Assembly (NCBI GenBank): GCA_009760855.2
Contig: WPIO01000003.1
Coordinates: 9,875,501-9,939,500 of the forward strand
Reading direction: 5' to 3'
Length of the DNA: 64,000 nucleotides
Source: Cristatella mucedo
Lineage: Eukaryota; Bryozoa; Phylactolaemata; Cristatellidae
The position numbers and the translations under genes were made by a program. The notes beneath the pieces are model-generated. The model searched no databases and was not told where the DNA came from. It saw nothing but the letters and a program-made list of their open reading frames with translations. How positions within the stretch are numbered: the first letter of the stretch is position 1; each line of letters begins with the position of its first letter. Positions 1-64,000 of this stretch are shown here, piece by piece.

Positions 1-1140
1 GGAGTCCCTCAAGGGTCTGTACTCGGTCCCTTGCTGTTCTCCATTTATACACAACCTCTGGGAAAAGTGATTAAGGCACATGGAATAGGATATCACTTCT
101 ATGCTGACGATTCTCAGTTGTATTTGTCATTTAAACCGTCGGAATCTGATGCGGCAACTGAGAAACTGAATGCTTGCCTTGCCGTTATTCGATCCTGGAT
201 GTCGGAAAACTTCCTGAAATTAAATGATGATAAAACCGAACTGCTGCTCATAGGACACCCTAAGCGTGTGGCTGGTTTAAAAGGCTTTGCTGTTCTAATA
301 GGTGATGCTATTGTGCGACAATCACCACGTGCTCGAAATTTAGGTGTCGTGTTCGACAAATGCCTCAATTTCCAAAGCTTCATTCAGAAGACTGCTTCTA
401 CAGCTAGCCACCACATCCGATCCCTATCCAAGATTAGGAGCTGTCTCCCACAGTGGCTTGTAAAAAATTTAACTAGCTCTTTAGTTCTGTCTCGGCTTGA
501 TTATTGTAATTTCCTTTTGGCTGGGCTGCCTAAGAAAGCTATTATGCCACTACAGCAGACAATGAATATGGCTGCAAGGCTAGTCTGAAAGGCCCAGCGG
601 TTTGAGCACGTGTCTCCTTTGCTGAAAGAGCTAGGGTGGTTGCCGGTTGAGCAAAGGATACAGAGCAAAGTTCTTACGCTGACCCACAAGGCCCGCCACG
701 GCTTGGCTCCTTCGTACCTAGCTGAACTGCTGCATCAGTTTCAGCCTGTTCGCGCCCTCAGGTCCTGTGTGGACAATAAATTAGCTGTCCCATTCCTCCG
801 CTTAAAGACAGTTGGTGACAGAAGCTTAGCTCTGCAGGTCCTAGACTGTGGAACTCGCTTCCATAGTTCTTACGCAACGACAGCTACTCTCCTGCTGCCG
901 ACTATGGCTCATCCTTTTCAGCGGTCCTGAGCTGCTACTTCTATACTACTCACTACCTCAACTGCTCTCCTGACTCTGCTATGCTTCCCGCTTTCTCTTT
1001 GTTGCGTGAGACGAAGTCTGATGGCTACCGAATGCGTACTGAAAGCCGCTTAGGCTGTGAGTGCGCTATACAAAACTCTCCAGCGTAACACCCACATGGT
1101 CTTTATGACTTTGTGGAGTTATAGACGGAGATACATTACA
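1..1140 (+). mobile_element. Family B CR1/L2-like LINE, 3' part, left end cut by window
   Basis: Reverse transcriptase C-terminal half: PQGSVLGP reading into position 1, then YADDSQLYL (in the ORF at 31-588), [10 protein letters not shown] and [15 protein letters not shown] stop at 586-588 interrupts the frame, which resumes at about 610 (ELGWLPVEQRI). The 3' UTR carries CGAATGCGTACTGAAAGCCG and ends near 1140 with an ACATT-rich tail. It is a decayed copy in the BK gene's downstream flank or last intron. Confidence 0.85.
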
Positions 1141-1144
1141 ACCA

Positions 1145-1425
1145 TATTACAAATTCGAGTTTGCTTAGATACTGATACCACCGCTAAGGTGGTGAAATGC
1201 ATTCGTGTCATTCTCTCTTGACTGCGATGACTCACTACTCGCCGATCATTCTGCCAAAGTACTAAGACGCTAGGATACGGTGCAAAACTCCGCAGCTAGG
1301 CTTGTACATCTAGAAATTCACAGTTGCCACACCATTTCTTATCGACCTGCGCTCGCTCCCCATCAGCAAGTGTATCAACTGCAAGGTTCTTTCATTCATT
1401 TTTAGGTCCCTCTATTCTCTGGTTA
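1145..1425 (+). mobile_element. Family A LINE fragment
   Basis: Degraded plus-strand segment similar to the family A region encoding RACLDKDTTS through HWLPVKQ (compare 57195-57470). It is heavily mutated with no usable ORF and abuts the 3' end of the minus-strand element next to it. Confidence 0.55.
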
Positions 1426-1426
1426 T

Positions 1427-4400
1427 AATATTGCACTTGATAAAGCGCCCTCAGAGAACTTAATCTCTTTCTAGGCGCTTTACATTTGCTGCAAAGTGAT
1501 ACACAATAGAATAGTAAGTAAAATCATGCTTGAAAAACAAACAAAATGAATAACATGGTTAGGGGTTACATGCACTGGGTCAGCATGCAAATGTGGTTAG
1601 TCGCAGCATGAACAGTGTCAGCACGCATAAGCACATCGAGGACGAATCACAAGGACCCACTAAATGCTGTCCTAAATAGGTATGTTTTTAAGTTTCTTTT
1701 AAATGTGGTCAGGTCAGGGGATGTTCTGATGCAGGTCGGGAGGGAGTTCCAGGCTGTGGGAGCATACGAGCTAAATGCACGGTCTCCAAAGGATTTAAGG
1801 TTTGTACGAGGTATTTCTAGACTGTTGGATTCCGAAAAGCGAGTGGTACGATGCTTTGCCTGATGGGGTAGTATCTCTGAAAGATAGGCTGGAGCCATAG
1901 AATGAAGAGACCTAAAAGTGAGCGACAAAACCTTGAAGTCAATCCGTTGCTTGACTGGTAACCAGTGCAGGTCGGCGAGAAGTGGAGTAATGTGGCAACT
2001 GCGACGCTCACGACAGACAAGCCTAGCTGCAGAGTTTTGCACCAGCTGCAATCGCCTGATCGCACATGCTGGTAGGCCAGTAAGCAGTGAGTTGCAGAAG
2101 TCGAGACGAGATGTCACGAATGCATGGACCAACTTGGACGTGGTATCCTTATCTAAACAAGCCCTAATTTTAGCAATGTTATGAAGCTGAAAATAGGCTG
2201 ATTTGACTGTGGAGCTGATGTGGTCGTCTAACGAGAGGTCGCTTTGGAATATGACACCTAGATTTCGAGCTGATGCAACTGGAGATATGCTGGCAGAGCC
2301 AATTTTGAAAGTCAGCCTTTCCAATTTCTGAATAACACTAGGTTTGCCCATAACTAGTAAGTTAGTTTTATCATCGTTTAGTTTTAGAAAATTTGCTGCC
2401 ATCCATGATCGGATGTCATCAATGCATGCAGCAAGTGAGTTGAGAGAATTTGAGGTGCTCGAAGGCTGGGAGGGATCAAAGCAAAGGTACAACTGAGTGT
2501 CATCCGCATAGAAGTGAAAGCCTAGATTGTGCTTGGCAATCACATCAGCGAGAGGGAGAGTATAAACGGTGAAAAGGACCGGACCTAGCACAGAGCCCTG
2601 AGGTACTCCATATTTTAGAGGTACTTCAGATGATCTTTGTCCATTCACGTCAACACTCTGGAGTCTCCCACTGAGATAGGACCTGAACCACTGCAGAGCA
2701 GTGCCAGTGATGCCCAGGCGAGATGAGAGGCGCTCTAGAAGTACTTTGTGATCGATGGTATCAAAAGCTGCCGAAAGATCGAGCAAAACAAGAAGAGACA
2801 CTCTACCCATGTCTGCATTCCTAAGTAGGTCGTTGTATACCCGAAGCAATGCTGACTCTGTGGAGTGATTAGCTCTAAAGCCAGACTGGAACTTACTAGC
2901 AAGGTGTGAGGTTTCGATATACGAGTTCAGCTGGTCTGCCGCGACCCGTTCCAGTGTCTTTGATAGGAATGGTAGAAGGGAGACTGGGCGGTAGTTGCTT
3001 AAGTTCTCTTGGTCTAGTGTAGCTTTCTTGAGAAGTGGCCTGACTACAGCTTTTTTGAAAGGTGCTGGGACCTGACCTGAGGCTAATGACATATTAATGA
3101 TGTTGGTTATGCATGGCAGCAGCAGATCAATGCAACGTAGGAGCAGGACAGTGGGAATAGGGTCCAGTGGACTTGTTGTCTTCTTTGATTGAGATACGAG
3201 CTTTAGGACTACATCACTAGTGACCTGTTTAAATGCAGACATTGAGGCGCAGCCAGGAACCGAGGAACAGCATTCTAGTGGGAAGGTTGTCATCGCAGGG
3301 ATGGATTCCCTGATTTTGTCTATCTTCTGCACAAAGAATCGAGAGAAGCGATCGGCTAGATCATCACAAGGATCATCAGGTAAGGAGCTAACCTGGGAAC
3401 GGTTGAGGAGATGGTTTATTGTCGACATCAGCATTTTTGGATTGTGCATCTGTGATTCAACAATGTTTCTATAGAAGCTAGACTTAGCCTTTGCTAGGAT
3501 CGATCAGTACGACCTACAGTAGTCTTCATATGCCTGTCGATGGACAGTTAGTCCGGATCTTTTGTATGCCTTTTCAAGCTTTCGTTTAGTAGACTTGGCT
3601 AGTTTAATGTCTGTGGTAAACCATAGGCCGTCTGGGCGGGGGCGCACAGTGCGCTTTGTCAAAGGTGCAAACTCGTCGAGCGTGTCAGCTAGTGTCGTGT
3701 TGTAGCAATCTACCAGTGATGACAGATCGGAGGGAGGACTGAGCAGCAAAGGTGAAGCAGATATGCTCGCACGGACAGCATCGATGTCAAGGGTCTTGAG
3801 GTTTCGCGATTCACAGGTTATTTTAGAGGAGAATGTGGGCACACACTGTAGATTGAATGAGATCTGCATGTGGTCAGATAAGCAGGATTTGGTGATAACT
3901 GGTGATGACAAAGTGCAGTTATATGAGAAAATTTGGTCGAGTGTGTGACCCTTGATGTGGGTAGGGCCATGCACATGAGCCACAAGAGATAATGAGTCTG
4001 TCAATGTACGAAATTCGGTGCTGAAAGCGTCAGATAACTTATCAAAGAACGTTGAACGTTGAAATCACCCATAACGAGGAAGGATCGATTTCTTGCACAC
4101 AGAATCGAAATGAGATCGGAGAAATCTGAGATAAAGGAGGATTTGGTACCTGGTGGGCGATAGACTACTGCCACTATCGGTAGCCAATTTTTGGGTGAGA
4201 CCAGGACAATTGATTCAAAAGACTGCTTCGAGGGTACCGCAAATGGCTTGAAGTTGAATTTCGAGCGCACGACAATAGCAACTCCACCTCCGGTTTTGAT
4301 TGATCTAGGGGTGTGAAAGAACGTGAAACCAGATGGAGTAGCGTCTTTAATTGTCGGGCAGTTTATCGATTTCAGCCAAGTTTCAGTTAGGGCGAGCAGG

Positions 4401-4590
4401 TCGATACCATTTTCAGAAATAAGGTCGTTTATTACTAGAGGTTTATTGCATATTGAGCGAGGATTCCAAAGGCAAGCGTTAAGTCTGGCCGATTGGGTTA
4501 CAACAGGCCTGATGACCACTAAGAGCCTAAATATCCAAAACATTCGTCCTTCTCAGGCTCGGTGCCTCCTACCGCCACTGAACTGACTTC
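1427..4590 (-). mobile_element. Nearly complete family A CR1/L2-like LINE
   Basis: Non-LTR retrotransposon read right to left. The 5' part encodes an AP-type endonuclease (TETWL, VVYRPPG, MGDFNV at about 4063-4080, CLSDHM), interrupted near 4047-4060 by a 7-bp tandem duplication that shifts the frame. One stop at 3504-3506 lies between this and a 600-codon reverse transcriptase ORF (1647-3449) with [34 protein letters not shown] and LNDDKTNLLV. The 3' UTR ends with GGCGCTTTATCAAGTGC and an ATT-rich tail at 1427. It is the best-preserved mobile element in the window; no promoter was recognised. Confidence 0.93.
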
Positions 4591-4790
4591 AATTCGTGTA
4601 ACTGTGCCTATATCCTATCTCAAATATTTTGGAGATCATGCCTTTAGCTATTATGCTTCCAAAGCTTGAAACGTACTTCCTACCAACGTTAGGACATCCA
4701 GTGACTTCAATTTGAAAAGAAATTTAAAACATCCCTGTTTCTAACAGCATTTGCTCTGCCGATGTGAATTATATTACTCTATTACCCTTT
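4591..4790 (+). mobile_element. Family A LINE 3' coding fragment
   Basis: Plus-strand relic similar to the family A C-terminus (FSYYASKAW, then LKRNLKT in a decayed frame). It is head-to-head with the element at 1427-4590. Confidence 0.55.
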
Positions 4791-5349
4791 TTGTGCTCGT
4801 GCATACTAATAATGGTTATAATAATGACAATTAATATGAATAGCACACTAGGCACTTTACATATATTGCAAAGGAAGATGCATACTGATAATCTCGATTT
4901 TATCACATACCAATTGACATTTTTAGTTTCCAGAATATATTTAGTTCTCATAGCTAGCTATACAAATGTCTTCTTATCACAGCTATTATTATTACTAGTG
5001 GTGTTTAACCGCCCTGACCTTTTCCAGCATCAATGAGCGGCTCTTACCTTATAAATACAATGCCATTTAGTATTTTCTGGTGTTTTAACTACTTGCATGC
5101 TACTTTCATCCAAGGCTGTTGATTTGACTGTCACAATAAAGTACTAGCATCGGCTATTCTGGCTACTACATGCTTTTATAGACAGGCACAATATTTTACT
5201 GTAGACCAATATATAATTAGTTTATTCTTTTAATCATAATCGAAGACAAGGATTTGCATCAAGAAAAACTTGATAACAATGCTCGTTTACTTAGTAAAAC
5301 ATAGAATAAAACATACATTTTATGAGAAGCCAGCTTTTGCATCGGTGGT

Positions 5350-5533
5350 CTAGTCATAACCACATTTGCATGCTGACCCTGTGCATGTCACCCCTAACCA
5401 TGTTATTCCTGTTGTTTGTTTATCAAGCATGATATTACTCACCATTCAATTGCATTTCCTTTTGCAGCAAATGTAAAGCGCCTAGAAAGAGATTGAGTTC
5501 TCTGAGGATGCTTTATCAAGTGCATTATTATTA

Positions 5534-5573
<40 letters not shown>
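5350..5573 (+). mobile_element. Family A LINE 3' UTR and (ATT)n tail
   Basis: Contains the family A 3' signature GCAAATGTAAAGCGCCTAGA, then GAGTTCTCTGAGG and TTTATCAAGTGC, followed by an ATT array from 5525 to 5573. Confidence 0.85.
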
Positions 5574-5574
<1 letters not shown>

Positions 5575-5579
5575 GGCGT

Positions 5580-6775
5580 ACAGCCCCCTGTCTGATTCGA
5601 AGTAGTGCCATACGTTCATAGAACATAACATAACAGAATCATTTTCAATACCATTCCTGCTATATTGTTCTTTGAGCATCTACAGATGTATCACATCGTT
5701 CAGGTCAGAGGAAATTGCCCAAATTGAAATAAATGCTGGATTGGTTTGACAAAAATGCACAGTACCTTATGATGCACATTAGATATTTAATGACAAGCTC
5801 AACCGACGTGGAATGAAAACTAAACTCGAGTAATGACCGAAGCTGACCTTACATATCTTTTAATTTATTCCTTCTAAGCCAGATGTAAAGTTGATGTTAA
5901 GTAAAGTTATTTTAATCCTCAAAATACAGCATCATAGGCTACAAGTTACCATTTCAAAACATGAATTTCTTCAGTTAAAATCTATTAGTATTGACACTGT
6001 CTGCCTTGCAGTCTCGTGAAATTGTTAAGTGATTCAAATCATGCCTCGGGTGCTTGACGATATGACTAAGATCTGATGGACCTTTCGAAAGAGCAGTACT
6101 TCCGAAATATAACCCCTAGAACTCTAATAATACTGCAATAATATTGCTATGAATGTATACAGAGACTAAATTTGGTACATATTCGTAATTTTAATTATGG
6201 TGACAAAAAACATCCACATATCTAAATGGTCATGGGGATGCAACCTCCCTCTTAAACTGGGCGGCATTCCTAGGCAAAGTAGATGTTTGGCCCCTTGACC
6301 AATTTCAACTTAGATACTCGTTGAAAGTTAGGCATTGCATTATAATCTAATTCGTGATAAAAAAATGCAGTGCAACGGCACAGCAATATAATAAAGATTC
6401 AAATATGTATTTGAAATGTGATGGCATATGCAGAACCAATCTTGTTGCCCAGACCAAGCCTCTGCAATATGCATTCACTAGTTGCTATTACGTCGAGTAC
6501 CAAGCATTAGCGAGAAGACAACCTCTGCTACAGCAGATTAATTTGTGAGGGCAGGGGCATGACAGTAAATATGCTACAGATTGCGTTAAGGTCTCTCTAT
6601 CGATGGACGACATGAACGACTCTTTTTATAATGGGTTTGCTTGTTCATCGTCTGCTGAAAAGCGAGGAGGCAAGTCAATTTAATCCTTCGTATTAACATA
6701 ATAATTGGAAATGTATCGTTGTCTGAAAAGCGAGACATGTGCATGAGCAAAATGACCAAATGACAAGATACTCAC
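5580..6775. other. AT-rich stretch with no recognised gene
   Basis: Searched on the minus strand for the missing BK C-terminal exon (GDLF, YGML, KRYVITNP). None was seen. Short ORFs here show no family resemblance. Confidence 0.6.
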
Positions 6776-61171
<54,396 letters not shown>

Positions 61172-61512
61172 ACAGACATCAGTGGACAAGGGCGCAGTCT
61201 TGTCGGTAGGAGAGCAGTTGCGCGCATCCCTCGGCGTCGGAGAGCGCACTGGCCGAAAGTAGTCGGCTGCTAAGACTACAAAGCTACCGGGAATGCCAAA
61301 ACGAGGCCGGAAAAGGTGGTCCCCACGACCCCCTCAGGTACCGCCCCTAGGCGGATGCCTGGATGTACGCCCCTCGCTGCATGCACCACGTATATTCACT
61401 TCGTCGATACAAAACTGTAAGGTGTGCGGATTAGCATTTGTCTAGCTTCTCTAGAAATATTGTCTTATCTTAAGGTTCCGCCACACCCACAGACCGAATC
61501 CCGAAGGAGTGC

Positions 61513-61533
61513 TTAAAACCGCTGGTTTTAAGG
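61513..61533. repeat. Short hairpin
   Basis: CTTAAAACC, loop GCT, GGTTTTAAG. A second perfect palindrome, CAAGCTTTAAAGCTTG, lies at about 61677-61692. Confidence 0.8.
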
Positions 61534-61899
61534 AGCCCAAGGCACAGTGCTGAAAAGCGGCACTCTCTTTAATCTAAAAATCCTCGCCGCTAAATCCTAC
61601 CCCTCGTGTTCTCGCACCGTAGTAAGCCGTCGCTGATAAGAAAATCCTCAACCAATGGGTTGTGGCATTCGAATTTCAAGCTTTAAAGCTTGGGCCTGGG
61701 GAGTGGGTACTGGGGCGGGTGGACTAGTGCCTCAAATAGGACTCTGACCGAAGGCCGGGTTGTGCTGCCCCAACTGGAAGTACAGCCATTAGAGAACCCC
61801 CTTGTCAACACTCACCACTATCGCCTCTAGCTCAATTTTCGGCCCTGTAGCCCTTGCCAGGTGTCCTTCCAGGGAGCTGCCGTCAGGATTGTCGTGAGG

Positions 61900-62480
61900 C
61901 GCGCCTTCGGTGGGCACATTGGAAGTGCTTCTTCGCCAAGAGCCGACCATTATTTCTTAGCTTCGGAGCTAAAAAGGGTGCAATCTTTCTCTGCGCCCAT
62001 TCAGCGAGCACGCTCAGGGTTAATTTCAAGCGGCGCTATCGTCATTCATAAGAGGCCAAAAATGCGAGCTTTGAGGAAGTACTGTTCCAGTCAAAGTCCA
62101 GGCCTGTCGAGCACAGCTCGTTCGACGCGAAACTTCAGACTCTTCACTTCGGAGTGCACATTTTATAAGGCCTGGTGACGCGCCTTCACAGAGGAGCTTC
62201 AGGATCTCTCTAAATGGGAAATAGCCATTTTTAGAGTGGCCGAAAAGCTTTTCGGGCGATTCGCCTCCGGCGTGCTTTAGGCCGTTGCATTTAGGCCCAA
62301 TCATCAAGACTACGAAAATGTTGAGGCCGAGTTCTTAAGCATGCCGGAAAGGTGTCTTCGAGCGCAGGCTGAGGCTCTACATATAGAGATACTAATCGCC
62401 TTCTAGACGACGCCTATAAATCCATTGGGGCGATACTCTTTCGGTACGGATACGAGGACTTCCTTAAATGGAAAACTTAA
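61900..62480 (+). mobile_element. Relic of the same unrecognised element as 26-27 kb
   Basis: Plus-strand open stretches broken by stops and a frameshift: LQDLSKWEIAIFRVAEKLFG, then RPNHQDYENVEAEFL, then DDAYKSIGAILFRYGYEDFL. The last piece matches the minus-strand relic near 26950. Family unknown. Confidence 0.45.
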
Positions 62481-62613
62481 AAATATAAACATGCAAATTA
62501 ATTTCAAGCATTACACCGCAACTCAGCTCAAGCGCCCAAGGTGAACATTAATTCTGAGTCTTTAAAGACATCTGTTGGACGCCGAACGCACATTAGTCTC
62601 TATAGTACAACAT

Positions 62614-62800
62614 AGACTGGCCTCCGGCGCTTTAGCATCGGAAGTAAGTCGTTCTCTTTTCACGAGCCAAGTAGTGGGTTCAAGTCGGGCTGCAGGCTAT
62701 TCTGTACTTTCTACTGTAAGCGTGACTGATAGCCTTTACGGCTCGTTTGCCCGCTGCATAAATAAGGCTGTTAAATCAGCTAACCTTTATTTCACTTAGA
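62614..62800 (+). mobile_element. tRNA-derived SINE, copy 3 (diverged)
   Basis: B box GGTTCAAGTCG at 62677-62687; body CTACTGTAAGCGTGACTGATAG, AGCCTTTACGGCTCG and AAGGCTGTTAAATCAGCTAA with TTTATTTCA end, matching copies 1 and 2. The 5' part is the most diverged. CpG-rich, unlike the other copies. Confidence 0.75.
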
Positions 62801-63577
62801 TATTGTAGAAGGTGTAAAAATAAACACCTCGTCGCTGCTTCTTCTTCGACGGGCTGAATCGGAATCTGCTTTTTTCAGAAAAATTCCGAATAGAGAGCAC
62901 AGCTTACGCTTTCTGCATCTGGGACTGAGCGCCGAAAAATTATTTCGCCTAGAGCGACGAGCTATCGTGAATCCTCGAGAATACCGGTCCCGTGTCCCGC
63001 CAAGTGTCCAGGTTTGCGATTTCCCTCTGCGCTACGGTAACTAGTTTTCGTTTGGCTTCCAGCGCAGGATCTTAAAGCCTCGGCATTAAATTTCCACTTG
63101 CGCTCGAGCCAAAGCGCGGTGCAATCCGAGAAATAAATGCCTGTTTTCTACTATTTCAAATTATTTACCAAGCGCAACTATTAGGCCTACTGCTGCGGTC
63201 GGCCACCAGAGAGTGAATCCGCAGCATGACTTGTGTGGGTCCAGGCAAGTATGGGAATGCCCGCGAGCGTATAACCAGGAAATCCGATTATTTCCTTAAA
63301 AAACCACGGCAGCTTTTACGGAGACTGAATTTAATAATTTTACGGCGAATGAGGCCTTGCTGATGGCATAGCTTTGGCGCCGATCTTTACGGCGAGTCTT
63401 CGAAAGGGCACCGACAGACCTAGGAGGACGGTAAAAAAAAAAGCCACTTCGTGCGGCACCCCTATCGAGCAGCTATAGTACCTAGTCGGTCTTCTGAAGC
63501 GATCCTCACCCGTTGAGGAACTGCCAGAAAACTTAACTTTTAAATCAGCTCTATAAGCTTCTAAATAGCGACGACCA

Positions 63578-63642
63578 ATGGATACGCCAAACGATGTTAA
63601 TATTGATCCAACTCTTGCTGGTTTATTTAGCGTGGAACCACA
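63578..63642 (+). CDS. Possible first coding exon of another gene
   Basis: ATG at 63578 opens a frame of 22 codons (MDTPNDVNIDPTLAGLFSVE and PQ) that ends at ACCACAG|GTAGGT, a good donor. Reading on without splicing passes into low-complexity sequence. The gene would run out of the right edge, divergent from BK. I do not recognise the peptide. Confidence 0.3.
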
Positions 63643-63960
63643 GGTAGGTCAAATGAGCAATATCTATTTAGCCTTTAGCCTCCCCCCCCCCCTTGCGAAA
63701 GCCCAGTTGACCTCTCGGGGGGCCGCCGTGTATTTAGAGAGGGGTTGCCCGGCTTTAGAATGCAGTAAGTAAGATTCTTATTTGAAGATAAAATATGAAA
63801 CCGGTGGCTCTAGAGGTTCTTTGGGGTCACAGATGCAAAGTGTCTCTCCGTAAGAGGCAATTACCGCCTTCTCTTCAGATGCAGTTGGAAAAGCTGCTAG
63901 AGCGGTTCGCCTTCGACGCGAATGTTCAGTGTCGGCTTCCATAGCGGCCATAGTTTCTAT

Positions 63961-63983
63961 TGAGAGAGAGAGAGAGAGAGAGC
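63961..63983. repeat. (GA)n microsatellite
   Basis: GA array near the right edge; it also supplies the Ser/Leu start of the minus-strand ORF at 63778-63987. Confidence 0.95.
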
Positions 63984-64000
63984 GCATTTTCAGAGCTGCT

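Noticed and set aside
1918-2184. Plus-strand ORFs inside 1.6-4.6 kb
   Set aside because: Shadows of the minus-strand LINE.
63778-63987. Minus-strand ORF near the right edge
   Set aside because: Short, starts in a GA microsatellite, no recognisable domain; not enough to call a gene.

Overview
The window is animal (metazoan) nuclear DNA, almost certainly from an invertebrate. The evidence is a spliced ion-channel gene with GT-AG introns, many decayed non-LTR retrotransposons of the CR1/L2 group, a tRNA-derived SINE family and long microsatellites. The channel reads most like protostome Slo1 proteins, but the sequence alone does not fix the species or phylum.

The one host gene I can reconstruct is a BK-type (Slo1/KCNMA1-like) calcium- and voltage-activated potassium channel on the minus strand. 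I identified 21 coding exons from 61171 (first in-frame ATG) down to 6776. They encode 1011 codons in one continuous frame with matching splice phases: extracellular N-terminus, S0, S1-S4 voltage sensor, S5-pore-S6 with the TVGYGD filter, RCK1, a variable linker, and RCK2 up to just past the calcium bowl. The last exon(s), about 90-100 residues, are not found between 1 and 6775 and probably lie beyond the left edge. Many exons are short and lie out of frame with longer spurious ORFs. The S1 exon, the S6 exon, the first RCK1 exon, the RCK1 exon at 28.4 kb and the linker exon at 15.0 kb had to be found by splice signals plus family similarity.

The linker region between RCK1 and RCK2 is the most unusual part of the gene. 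It has a 111-nt GC-AG intron that is open and in frame, and a possible alternative donor that would extend exon 14 in frame by 67 codons at the position where vertebrates insert the STREX exon.

The introns are crowded with retrotransposon debris. Family A is CR1/L2-like with an (ATT)n tail and has one nearly complete copy at 1.43-4.59 kb. Family B is a related element with an (ACAT)n-type tail. There are three copies of a tRNA-derived SINE (37.83, 50.78 and 62.61 kb); the first sits between 8-bp target-site duplications inside a second repeat whose paralogue at 32.9-33.3 kb lacks the insertion. A perfect 23-bp inverted repeat lies at 34.94-34.99 kb.

From about 60.2 kb to the right edge the DNA is visibly richer in CpG. 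It holds the first BK exon, its presumed promoter side, remnants of an unrecognised mobile element that also has a relic at 26-27 kb, and a possible first exon of another gene on the plus strand at 63.58 kb.
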